Source: CBDDIP01 sp965279405 (GTDB taxonomy: Bacteria > Actinomycetota > Acidimicrobiia > Acidimicrobiales > Ilumatobacteraceae). Taken from it: DNA of 64,000 bases. The notes below the pieces were generated by a model. That model saw only the letters and a list, made by a program, of their open reading frames with translations, searched no databases and was not told the DNA's origin. Shown piece by piece: positions 44,385 through 53,780 of the stretch. The translations under genes were made by a program, and so were the position numbers. The first letter of the stretch is position 1, and every line of letters begins with the position of its first letter. The stretch is taken from the NCBI GenBank assembly GCA_965279405.1, contig OZ257157.1, positions 496,001-560,000 on the forward strand, read 5' to 3'.

Positions 44385-44873
44385 GTGGCTCGGAACCCCG
44401 CCCTCGACCTCTCGCTCACCACCCTCGCCGGGGAGCAGCGCGACCTGTCCGACTGGCTGACGACGTTCCACCTGGCCAGCGTGGTGCTCGACCCGTACAC
44501 CAACGAGAGCTCGTGGGTGCTGAAGACGGCAACCCGCATCCTCGACGGGCTGCGCGGTTCCGACGTGCGCGTCAACCTCGTGCTCACCTGCGCAGCCGAC
44601 GACGCTCGCGCCTTCCTCGGCCCGGTGGCCGACGAGTTCCTCGTGTTCTGCGATCCCGACCGCGCGATCGTGCGCAGCCTCGGGCTGGAGACGCTGCCGG
44701 CGTTCGTCTTCCTCCTCGTCGACGGCGAGGTCGATGCCAGCGCCGAAGGGTGGGACCCCGCCGCGTGGCGCAAGGTCGCCGAGCGCATCGCCACCATCAC
44801 CGCCTGGACGGCGCCCACCATCCCCGTCGCCGGGGATCCGGGTCCGTTCCACGGCACGCCGGCACTCGGCTGA
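44385..44873 (+). CDS. Thioredoxin-fold protein without a CxxC motif
   Basis: A 162-residue protein starting at GTG. The order of elements fits a thioredoxin/peroxiredoxin fold: LSLTTLAGEQRDLSDWL, strand LASVVLDPYT, strand VRVNLVLTC, and RSLGLETLPAFVFLLVDGEV, where the Leu-Pro is the usual cis-proline. There is no C-x-x-C and the expected nucleophile position reads YTNESSW, so a normal disulfide oxidoreductase role is unlikely. It may bind thiols or partners. It lies 23 bp before the helicase gene. Confidence 0.6.
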   Translation: MARNPALDLSLTTLAGEQRDLSDWLTTFHLASVVLDPYTNESSWVLKTATRILDGLRGSDVRVNLVLTCAADDARAFLGPVADEFLVFCDPDRAIVRSLGLETLPAFVFLLVDGEVDASAEGWDPAAWRKVAERIATITAWTAPTIPVAGDPGPFHGTPALG

Positions 44874-44896
44874 CCGCTCCCGGAGACGGAGGGCGA

Positions 44897-47377
44897 GTGC
44901 TGCCCGCGGCGATCGCTGATCTCCCCGTCGTCGAGGTGCTGCCGGCGCTGTCGGATGCACTCGGACGAGGCGCGCGAGCTGTGCTCGTCGCGCCGCCGGG
45001 CGCCGGCAAGACGACAGCGGCACCGCTGTGGCTGCTCGACGAGTCGTGGCTGAACGGGCGGATCGTGATGCTCGAGCCGCGTCGGTTGGCGACGCGTGCC
45101 GCGGCGCGACGCATGGCCGATCTGCTCGGCGAACCGGTCGGGCAAACGGTCGGCTACCAGACGCGCGACGAGCGGGTGATCGGTGCGTCGACCCGCATCG
45201 AGGTGGTCACCGAGGGCGTGCTGACGCGACGGCTGCAGCACGATCCATCGCTGCCGGGTGTCGGGCTGGTGATCTTCGACGAGGTGCACGAACGCAACCT
45301 TCCGACCGACGTCGGTCTTGCGTTCGCGCTCGACAGCGTCGGCTCGCTGCGCCCAGATCTTCGCCTGCTGCTGATGAGCGCAACACCGCAGATCGCGCCG
45401 CTGCGGCGCGTCCTCGCCGACGACGGCACCGACGTCGAGGTCATCGAGAGCGACGGGCGCATGCACCCGGTGGACATCGTCTGGATGCCGATGAAGGCAC
45501 GTGAACGTGTCGAGCCGGCGGTGGCCGCAGCGGTGCGGCGCGCGCTGCGCGAGCAGCAGGGCGATCTGCTGGTGTTCCTGCCCGGCATCGGCGAGATCCG
45601 TCGCGTCGAAGGCTTGCTGACCGACCTCGCCGACAGCGGCGTCGACGTGCTGCCGTTGGCCGGCGCGCTGTCGTTGGCCGAGCAAGATCGTGCCCTCACC
45701 GCATCGTCACGACGACGCGTCGTGCTGAGCACCGACATCGCCGAGTCATCGCTCACCGTGCCCGGCGTGCGCGTCGTGGTCGACGCAGGACTCGCGCGCG
45801 TGCCGCGTCACGACGTTCGCACGGGCATGACTCGCTTGGTCACGATCAGCACCAGTCGTGCGTCTGCTGATCAACGCGCCGGACGAGCGGGCCGAACCGA
45901 GCCGGGCGCTGCGTACCGGATGTGGAGCAAGCTCGAGCACGCCACCCGACGTGCTCACCTCGATGCGGAGATCACGCAGGTCGACCTCGCCGGACTGGCG
46001 TTGGAGCTGGCCATCTGGGGCAGCAGCGACGTGCCGTTCATCGATCAACCGCCGGCGAAGGCGATGCAGGAGGCGCGCCGCTTGCTGCAGCTGCTCGGCG
46101 CGCTCGACGCGGACGGCGCGGTCACTCCGCTCGGTCGACGAGTCGCCGCGTTGCCGGTGCACCCGCGCTTGGCGACGATGGTCGCCACTGCCTCGGAGGC
46201 GGACGTCGGGTTGGCCTGCGTGCTCGCTGCGTTGGTCGACGAGCGCGACATCTTCCGCGGCCAGGGAGCTCCCGCCGACGTCGCGCTGCGCGTCGCCGTG
46301 CTCGGTGGCATCGGTGACGACCGAGCCGATCGGCGCGACGTCGCTCGCGTGCGCGACCGCGCCGTCGACATCGCCCGCCGCGCCGATGTGCGCATCGACT
46401 GGAGCGCGCTGCGCGGTGACCGCGCCGGCGCGGTGCTGGCGCACGGGTTCCCCGATCGGCTGGCCATCCGTCGCAGCCAACCGGCGCAGTTCCAGCTGCG
46501 CGGCGGCGGTGGTGCGTTCACGGAGCGCACCGACCCGATCGGCGAGGAGCGCTTCCTGATCGTCGCCGACCTCGACGGCAAGCGCGACAACGCCCGCGTC
46601 CGGCTCGCCGCGGCGATCGACGCCGACGAGGTGGCCGTCGCCTTCGCCGCCGAGGTCGAGCTGCGCGTCTCGGTCGCGTGGGACAAGCAGCGCGACGACC
46701 TCCTGGAGCGCTGGGAGACCCGACTCGGATCGCTGCTGCTCGACGAGCAGGTTCGCCAACCGCTGCCCGGCGACGACACCACGGCCGCGCTGGTCGAGCG
46801 CGTGCGTGCCACTCGTCTCGCAGTGCTCTCGTGGTCCCCGGAGTCGACGACGCTTCGCCAACGCGTCGCGTTCCTACGCGCACAGCACCCCGATGCGGAC
46901 TGGCCCGATTGGAGCGACGGCGCGCTGCTGAAGTCGCTCGACGATTGGCTCGCTCCCTTCCTCGTCGGCGCGACCGGAGCGGCCGACCTACGTCGGCTGG
47001 ACACGACGATGCTGCTGCGCTCACAGCTCTCGTGGGACGACTCGCAACGGCTCGACGAGCTCGCTCCCGTCGCGCTGCACACCGCCGCCGGACGCGACGC
47101 AGCGATCGACTGGTCACGCCCGATGCCGACGGTCAGCGCGCGCGTGCAAGATCTGTTCGGCACGACGTCGCACCCGTCGGTGGACGGTGGTCGCGTGCCG
47201 TTGACGCTGGAGCTCCTCTCCCCCGCCGACCGCCCGATCCAGATCACCGCCGACCTGCCCGGCTTCTGGACCGGCAGCTGGGCGGAGGTGCGCAAGGAGA
47301 TGGCCGGCCGCTACCCGAAGCACCAGTGGCCGGTCGACCCCGCTGCGGCTTTCCCCTCGCGCATGAAGCGGTCGTAG
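44897..47377 (+). CDS. hrpB: ATP-dependent helicase HrpB
   Basis: The GTG at 44897 (preceded by ggaggg) gives 826 residues. A DEAH/RHA-type core is complete: Walker A APPGAGKTT (32-40), EPRRLATRAAA (Ia), DEVH (128-131, motif II), LLMSATPQ (III), STDIAESSLTVPGVRVVVDAG (V), and SADQRAGRAGRTEPG (VI). The C-terminal HrpB domain ends with RYPKHQWPVDPAAAFP, the characteristic final segment. A putative RNA helicase whose physiological target is unknown. Its stop TAG forms part of the TAGCCT box of the fumarase gene. Confidence 0.92.
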   Translation: MLPAAIADLPVVEVLPALSDALGRGARAVLVAPPGAGKTTAAPLWLLDESWLNGRIVMLEPRRLATRAAARRMADLLGEPVGQTVGYQTRDERVIGASTRIEVVTEGVLTRRLQHDPSLPGVGLVIFDEVHERNLPTDVGLAFALDSVGSLRPDLRLLLMSATPQIAPLRRVLADDGTDVEVIESDGRMHPVDIVWMPMKARERVEPAVAAAVRRALREQQGDLLVFLPGIGEIRRVEGLLTDLADSGVDVLPLAGALSLAEQDRALTASSRRRVVLSTDIAESSLTVPGVRVVVDAGLARVPRHDVRTGMTRLVTISTSRASADQRAGRAGRTEPGAAYRMWSKLEHATRRAHLDAEITQVDLAGLALELAIWGSSDVPFIDQPPAKAMQEARRLLQLLGALDADGAVTPLGRRVAALPVHPRLATMVATASEADVGLACVLAALVDERDIFRGQGAPADVALRVAVLGGIGDDRADRRDVARVRDRAVDIARRADVRIDWSALRGDRAGAVLAHGFPDRLAIRRSQPAQFQLRGGGGAFTERTDPIGEERFLIVADLDGKRDNARVRLAAAIDADEVAVAFAAEVELRVSVAWDKQRDDLLERWETRLGSLLLDEQVRQPLPGDDTTAALVERVRATRLAVLSWSPESTTLRQRVAFLRAQHPDADWPDWSDGALLKSLDDWLAPFLVGATGAADLRRLDTTMLLRSQLSWDDSQRLDELAPVALHTAAGRDAAIDWSRPMPTVSARVQDLFGTTSHPSVDGGRVPLTLELLSPADRPIQITADLPGFWTGSWAEVRKEMAGRYPKHQWPVDPAAAFPSRMKRS

Positions 47378-47380
47378 CCT
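47375..47380 (+). promoter_or_regulatory. -10 box TAGCCT of leaderless fumarase gene
   Basis: TAGCCT, then GGGCTC, then ATG 47387. The TAG is also the stop codon of hrpB, so promoter and stop are superimposed. Confidence 0.5.
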
Positions 47381-47386
47381 GGGCTC

Positions 47387-49036
<1,650 letters not shown>

Positions 49037-49043
49037 CAGTCGC

Positions 49044-49829
49044 ATGGCGTACGTGATCGTGCAGCTGTCGGACACGCACGTCGGCGGGCCGAAGGCCGGC
49101 AGTGGTGAGCGGTTGTCGATGGCGGTGGACGAGATCAATCGCATGGGCCGGCAGCCGGATCTGGTGCTCGTCACCGGCGACCTCACCCACGACGGCACGC
49201 CCGAGCAGTGGGCCGAGTTCCAGTCGCGGATGAACGCACTGACGGCGCCGTGGACGTGCATCCGCGGCAACCACGACGGGCGGATCACCGAGATCGCCGG
49301 TCACCGCGCGATGGACCTCGGACCGTTGCGCCTGCTGCTCATCGACTCGAGTGCGGAGGACTTCACCGACGACGACGCCACGTGGCTGGACGCCGAGCTC
49401 ACGGCGAACGCCGACGCGACCACCGCGATCGCGATCCACCACCCACCGTTCGAGACCGGGATCTGGTGGATGGACTGCGTCGGCCTGAAGGGCATCGAGC
49501 GCTTCGAGGCCGTCGTGCGTCGGCACTCGCACGTGCGCCTCGTGCTGTCCGGTCACGTGCACCGGCCGATCGTCAGCAGTTGGGGTTCGTGCACGCTGTG
49601 GGTGTCGCCGTCCACCGCCGTCGCCATCACGCCGGACGTCGACCCGAACCACGCTCCAGCGGAATCCGCCGAGCCGCCGATGATGAGCTTGCACGCCTAC
49701 GTCGGCGACTCGTTCGTCTCCCACGTGCTCCCGGTCGGTGCCTCCGCCGACCGCGCTCCGATCACCGACGCCGGCTTCATCAACTGGGTCCGCGAGATCC
49801 AAGCCGCGAGGCCCAGCTCCTTCGACTGA
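49044..49829 (+). CDS. Calcineurin-like metallophosphoesterase (CpdA-type)
   Basis: A 261-residue dimetal phosphoesterase. Metal motifs are in order: D-x-H in QLSDTHVGG, GD in LVTGDLTHDG, GNHD in CIRGNHDGR, H-H in IAIHHPPFE and G-H-x-H in LSGHVHRP. This set fits class III cyclic nucleotide phosphodiesterases and relatives such as CpdA; cAMP as substrate is likely but unproven. It lies 7 bp after fumA and is probably co-transcribed. Confidence 0.88.
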   Translation: MAYVIVQLSDTHVGGPKAGSGERLSMAVDEINRMGRQPDLVLVTGDLTHDGTPEQWAEFQSRMNALTAPWTCIRGNHDGRITEIAGHRAMDLGPLRLLLIDSSAEDFTDDDATWLDAELTANADATTAIAIHHPPFETGIWWMDCVGLKGIERFEAVVRRHSHVRLVLSGHVHRPIVSSWGSCTLWVSPSTAVAITPDVDPNHAPAESAEPPMMSLHAYVGDSFVSHVLPVGASADRAPITDAGFINWVREIQAARPSSFD

Positions 49830-49836
49830 TGGGCGC

Positions 49837-51516
49837 TCACGAAGTGCAGTCGGTCTCCAGGCCGTCGCGCAGGTCGTCGAACTCGCTGGTGTGGACGCCG
49901 AGTCGGGCGTAGACGATGAACGCGTCGTCGCCGGCGCCGATGATGCCCTCGGCAACGCATCGAGCGACGCCGGGTTCCAGACCCTCGCCTTCGAGCACCT
50001 TGGTGATCCGCCCGAGGAACCCGGGCCGATCGAGCTCGAAGACCTGCTTGGCCTGTGCCACGGACGTGTCGGCGTCACCACCGGTGAACGTGCACCGGCT
50101 GCGGTCCTTCGGCACGGTGAGGTCGACGAGGTAGCCGATGACGAGCTCGTCGATGCACTCGCTGTGCAGGAAGGCGGTGTGCCCGGCGCCCTCCCAGCGG
50201 ATCGACACCGCATCACCGAGCGCGGACGCCATCTCCGGGGCGAGGAAACCTGGCGTCGCCGGGTCGCCGTCGGTGCCGATCACCACCACCGGGTTCGGCG
50301 TGTCCACCGCGGTGATCGCCGGCAGCGGTTCGGTGGTCTCCGGGAAGCCGAAGCAGCGACCCACGTCGTACGCGCCCGATCGGCCGGCGAAGTCGGCGCA
50401 GTAGACGGCGATGTTCGCGGCGCCGAGGTTGTCGTACGAGTCCTCCTCGCGCGGGTAGCCGGCCTCGAGGAAGCTGGCCAGCGCGGCCAGCGTGGAGGCG
50501 TCGCCGTGCTCGGCGTCGGCGAGCCCGACCGCAAGCGGCTCCCACAGGTCCGTGTTGTACATCGCCGACACGACGATGCGATCGAGGTCGTACGGGCTCA
50601 CCTCGTCGGCCCAGTCGGGGAAGCCGTCGACCGGCAACGTGTCGACCGTGTCGTACAGGTCGAAGAGCACGTGGCGGCTGTCGGGCCCGGCGGCGCAGGA
50701 GCGCACCGAGTCGCACAGGTCGTGGAAGACCTCCTCGGTCGCGTCGAAGTCCTGCACGCCGTAGAACGGTGAGCCGAACGGATCGATCGCACCGTCGGCG
50801 GTGTTGTACTCGCCTGCTGCCGGGTCGACAGAGCCGTCGAGCACGAGGGCCCGAACGTGCTCGGGGAACAGGTCGGCGTAGACCGCGCCGAGCGCGGTGC
50901 CGTAGCTGAAGCCGAGGTAGGTCAGCGCCTCGTCGCCGATGGCCCTGCGGATCATCTCCATGTCGCGTGCCGCGTTGACGGTGCCGACGTACGGCAGCAG
51001 CTCGCCGCTGCGGCGGACGCAGTCGTGGAGGACGACGTCCTGGCGGCGGTCGAGGTCGCCGCAGTCGACCGCTGTGGACCGACCGACGCCCCGCGGGTCG
51101 AAGCCGACGAGGTCGAACCGCGACGTCAGCTCGTCGGGAAACGCCGACGCGTAGCCCCATGCCAGCTGCACACCGGAGCCTCCCGGTCCGCCGGGGTTCA
51201 TCACCAGCGAACCGATGCGGTCGCTCGACGTCGCCGGCAAGCGGGTGACAGCGATGTCGATCGTCAGGTCGAGGCCGGTACGCCGGTAGTCGAGCGGCAC
51301 GGTCACGGTGGCGCACTCCCATGGCGACGGCTGCTCGTCGCACGGGCCCCACTCGACGGGCGCCGCATCCGGCAGGTCTGCCACCTCGGACAGCGGATGC
51401 TCCCGGTCGAACTCGGCGGGCGGCGCCACCGACTGCGTCGCCCGCACCGAGGTGTTCACGCTGCACGAAGCGCAGGCGAGTGCCAGCACCAGGAGCAGCC
51501 CGCCGCCACGCGTCAT
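49837..51516 (-). CDS. Secreted alpha/beta hydrolase with TAP-like C-terminal domain
   Basis: I take the ATG at 51516 (not the GTG at 51519), because TAGTCT lies six bases before it; 559 residues. The N-terminal LLLVLALACASC is a signal peptide with possible lipobox. The fold is that of SlpD/E-type tripeptidyl aminopeptidases: MNPGGPGGSGVQLAWG, FDPRGVGRSTAVDC, nucleophile Ser in YLGFSYGTALG, acid Asp in VIGTDGDPATP and the His in WEGAGHTAFL. An additional C-terminal region of about 85 residues (from QAKQVFELDRPGFLG) is not part of the usual family. It is probably an exported peptidase or esterase. Confidence 0.85.
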   Translation of the reverse strand: MTRGGGLLLVLALACASCSVNTSVRATQSVAPPAEFDREHPLSEVADLPDAAPVEWGPCDEQPSPWECATVTVPLDYRRTGLDLTIDIAVTRLPATSSDRIGSLVMNPGGPGGSGVQLAWGYASAFPDELTSRFDLVGFDPRGVGRSTAVDCGDLDRRQDVVLHDCVRRSGELLPYVGTVNAARDMEMIRRAIGDEALTYLGFSYGTALGAVYADLFPEHVRALVLDGSVDPAAGEYNTADGAIDPFGSPFYGVQDFDATEEVFHDLCDSVRSCAAGPDSRHVLFDLYDTVDTLPVDGFPDWADEVSPYDLDRIVVSAMYNTDLWEPLAVGLADAEHGDASTLAALASFLEAGYPREEDSYDNLGAANIAVYCADFAGRSGAYDVGRCFGFPETTEPLPAITAVDTPNPVVVIGTDGDPATPGFLAPEMASALGDAVSIRWEGAGHTAFLHSECIDELVIGYLVDLTVPKDRSRCTFTGGDADTSVAQAKQVFELDRPGFLGRITKVLEGEGLEPGVARCVAEGIIGAGDDAFIVYARLGVHTSEFDDLRDGLETDCTS

Positions 51517-51522
51517 CACCGC

Positions 51523-51528
51523 AGACTA
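51523..51528 (-). promoter_or_regulatory. -10 box TAGTCT of leaderless hydrolase gene
   Basis: TAGTCT on the minus strand, then GCGGTG, then ATG 51516; it decides between two adjacent start codons. Confidence 0.45.
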
Positions 51529-52404
51529 CGTGCGGCCGTCGGCTCCGTCACCGCGTGCGCCGATGTCGCCGGCGAGCTCGCCGAGACGCAGTTCGCCGTC
51601 CACGGTCTGGCCGCCGATCTCCAGGAACCGCTGCATCGCGGCTCGGGTGCCCGGCTCGTTGAGGGTCATCGTGAACGCATCGCCCTCGGCGAGGAGCTGA
51701 TCGCCGACACCTGCGTCCGCACGAAGCACCGACGCCTTCGCCGCGGCCACGGCGTGTGGTGGGAAGCCGGCGATCCGACGGGCGAGCGTGTCGACGTGGG
51801 CGTGGATCTGGCCGGGACGCAGCACACGGTTGACCCAGCCCCACGACTCGGCCGTCGCCGCGTCGATGTCCTCGCAACCGAGGATCACCTCGAGGGCGCG
51901 GCTGCGACCGACCAGCCTCGGCAGGCGGACCGTGCCGCTGCCGCCGGGGATGATGCCGAGGGCGACCTCCGGTTGCGAGAAGACCGCGTCCGGTGTGGCG
52001 AAGCGCATGTCGCAGCTGAGGGTCAGCTCGCTGCCGCCGCCACCGACGCGGCCCTCGATGACGGCGATGGTCGCCTTGGGCATCGTGCGCAAGCCCTCGC
52101 ACATGCGGTGGAACGCGTTCAGCTCTGTCGCAGGCGTGCCATCGCCGGGCGGCAGCTGGAGGATCAGCGAGACGTCGAAGTGGGCGATGAAGAACGACGG
52201 ATTCGCCGATCGCAGCACGACCACGCGAACGGTCGGATCCTCGGCGAGCAGGTCGACGAGCCTCGCCATCTCCGTGTACAAGGTGAGGTCGAAGAGGTTG
52301 ATCGGCCCGTTGTCGATGACGACCGTGGCAACGCCGTCGACGAGCTCGACGCGCAGCGCGGTGAACGCCGCGTAGCGATCGGCGGCGCTGCCGTCGCCGG
52401 TCAC
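51526..52404 (-). CDS. Enoyl-CoA hydratase/isomerase family protein
   Basis: A 292-residue crotonase-fold protein, starting at GTG that overlaps the stop of the LLM gene. Crotonase marks are VELVDGVATVVIDNGPINLFD, the oxyanion-hole region IEGRVGGGGSELTLSCDMRFA and VALGIIPGGSGTVRLPRLVG. One catalytic Glu is in the usual SQPEVALG position; the other expected Glu is at GGGGSELTLS. It hydrates or isomerises an enoyl-CoA; substrate unknown. Probably co-transcribed with the upstream LLM oxidoreductase. Confidence 0.87.
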   Translation of the reverse strand: MTGDGSAADRYAAFTALRVELVDGVATVVIDNGPINLFDLTLYTEMARLVDLLAEDPTVRVVVLRSANPSFFIAHFDVSLILQLPPGDGTPATELNAFHRMCEGLRTMPKATIAVIEGRVGGGGSELTLSCDMRFATPDAVFSQPEVALGIIPGGSGTVRLPRLVGRSRALEVILGCEDIDAATAESWGWVNRVLRPGQIHAHVDTLARRIAGFPPHAVAAAKASVLRADAGVGDQLLAEGDAFTMTLNEPGTRAAMQRFLEIGGQTVDGELRLGELAGDIGARGDGADGRT

Positions 52405-53306
52405 ACGAGGCTCCGCAGCAACGCCCGCGTGCGCTCGTCCTCCTCGGGGTTGCCGGGGAACGCGCCGGCGTTGAAGTCGGTGACGCCCGCAGCGGCGACG
52501 CCGGCGATCTGGTCGCGCACCTCGTCCTCAGTGCCGACGATCGCCAGCCCCGACGGGCCGTCGACGCCCTCGCGGTCCATCATCGTCTTGTAGCTGGGGA
52601 GCGTGTCGTACACGGCGAAGACCTCGGCGGCACGCTTGCGGGCCGCGTCGACGTCGTCGGTGACGCACACGGGCAGCGCGCACACGACGCGCGGCTCCGG
52701 GCGACCGGCATCGGCAGCGGCCTGGCGCAGCACCGGCACGGTCAGCTCGGCGAGCGTCTTCGGGCCGACGCACCACGTCGACGTGCCGTCGGCCAGCGTG
52801 CCGGTGACGCGCAGCATCTGCGGGCCGAGCGCGGCGACGAGCACTGAAGGTCGCGAGCCGCCGGCGACGGCGACGGCGCCGTTGACCTTGAACTCCTCGC
52901 CGGCGAAGCCCACCGGCTTGCCCTCCAGCAGCGGCATCAGCACCGACAGGTACTCGCGCGTGTGGCGCACCGGCTTGCCGAAGTTCAGGCCCCACATCAT
53001 CTCGACGACGATCTGGTGCGACAGCCCGATGCCCAGCGCCAGCCGACCGCCGGTCGCGGCCTGCACCGTCAGCGCCTGCTGCGCCAGCATCATCGGATGG
53101 CGCGGGTACGTCGGCACGACGGCCGTGCCGAGCTCGATGCCCGGCACCTCGCGCCCGACGAGCGCCAGCACCGTGAGCGCGTCGTGGCTGAAGATCTGCG
53201 ACACCCAGAACGAGTCGAACCCGTCGTCGACCGCTCGTCGCGCCTCGGCGATCACGTCGTCGATGGTCCCGTTGTTGATCGCCCCGCTCATGGTTCCGAT
53301 TCGCAT
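52401..53306 (-). CDS. LLM-class F420-dependent oxidoreductase
   Basis: The ATG at 53306, six bases after TACGGT, gives 301 residues; a longer open frame starting inside the hairpin at 53390 is rejected. It is a luciferase-like TIM barrel: MRIGTMSGAINNGTIDDVIAEARRA, FWVSQIFSHDALTVLALVG, LGTAVVPTYPRHPMMLAQQALT, LALGIGLSHQIVVEMMWG. Many such actinobacterial proteins use reduced F420; substrate unknown. Coupled by overlap to the enoyl-CoA hydratase gene, which suggests a common acyl-CoA or terpenoid-type substrate, an inference. Confidence 0.85.
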   Translation of the reverse strand: MRIGTMSGAINNGTIDDVIAEARRAVDDGFDSFWVSQIFSHDALTVLALVGREVPGIELGTAVVPTYPRHPMMLAQQALTVQAATGGRLALGIGLSHQIVVEMMWGLNFGKPVRHTREYLSVLMPLLEGKPVGFAGEEFKVNGAVAVAGGSRPSVLVAALGPQMLRVTGTLADGTSTWCVGPKTLAELTVPVLRQAAADAGRPEPRVVCALPVCVTDDVDAARKRAAEVFAVYDTLPSYKTMMDREGVDGPSGLAIVGTEDEVRDQIAGVAAAGVTDFNAGAFPGNPEEDERTRALLRSLV

Positions 53307-53312
53307 GCGCGA

Positions 53313-53318
53313 ACCGTA
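53313..53318 (-). promoter_or_regulatory. -10 box TACGGT of leaderless LLM gene
   Basis: TACGGT, then TCGCGC, then ATG 53306 on the minus strand. It lies between the start codon and a 24-bp hairpin. Confidence 0.45.
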
Positions 53319-53347
53319 GCCCTGCGTCAGGATCCCTCGATCAGCGA

Positions 53348-53398
53348 AGAACTGGATGTCGGAGGCGCGGCACAGCCGCGTTTCCGACATCCAGTTCT
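53348..53398 (-). terminator. Long perfect hairpin with GAACTGGATGTC outer arm
   Basis: Outer arms 53348-53363 and 53383-53398 pair perfectly over 16 bp; two G-U pairs and an inner 6-bp stem (cgcggc 53366-53371, gccgcg 53375-53380) extend this to about 24 bp with loop aca. It follows the stop of the 95-residue orphan gene. The outer 12 bp equal those of the hairpin at 53725-53773. Confidence 0.65.
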
Positions 53399-53411
53399 GA
53401 GAGCGGAGCGG

Positions 53412-53699
53412 CTACTCGTAGATCTTGCCCATGTAGAGGATCTCAGCAGCTCGCCGCCACGGGTTGGTCGTCCTGTCGGCGATCCACAGGGAGTCTCGAG
53501 CGCCCCGTTCCGCCGACTCGAGAAACGCCTCGATCGTCCCGTTCTCCCAGCCGCGGGCACCGGCCGAGTACGGCGGTGACGGCGTGACGCGCTCGATCGC
53601 CACTTCTTCAGCACGGTCGCGCCAGAGCACGCCGAGGAAGTCGAGGAAGGTCGTCTCGTCGACGACCAGTTGCAGCGAGTCGTGCACGTCGATGCCCAC
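53412..53699 (-). CDS. Small hypothetical protein between two related hairpins
   Basis: A 95-residue acidic/aromatic protein beginning at GTG (GIDVHDSLQLVVDETTFLDFLGVLW). Features include FLESAERGARDSLWIADRTTNPWRR and a C-terminal EILYMGKIYE. No membrane segment, signal or known motif was recognised. It is flanked on both sides by long hairpins that share their outer 12 bp, so it may be an independently transcribed or acquired unit. Function unknown. Confidence 0.6.
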   Translation of the reverse strand: MGIDVHDSLQLVVDETTFLDFLGVLWRDRAEEVAIERVTPSPPYSAGARGWENGTIEAFLESAERGARDSLWIADRTTNPWRRAAEILYMGKIYE

Positions 53700-53710
53700 G
53701 TCGCGATTCT

Positions 53711-53780
53711 GCCTGACTGCAGCGGAACTGGATGTCTGTCAGCTCGACATTCGAGCTGACAGACATCCAGTTCGTCAGGC
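53711..53780 (-). terminator. 23-bp perfect hairpin with GAACTGGATGTC outer arm
   Basis: Arms 53725-53747 and 53751-53773 are perfect complements over 23 bp with loop cat. A further 7-bp outer stem, gcctgac (53711-53717) with gtcaggc (53774-53780), reaches across the ABC-F stop codon. It should terminate the ABC-F transcript. Confidence 0.65.

Noticed and set aside
53307..53390. Longer start of the LLM oxidoreductase at 53390
   Set aside because: That start lies inside the hairpin, and a leaderless promoter stands directly before the ATG at 53306, where the family N-terminus begins.
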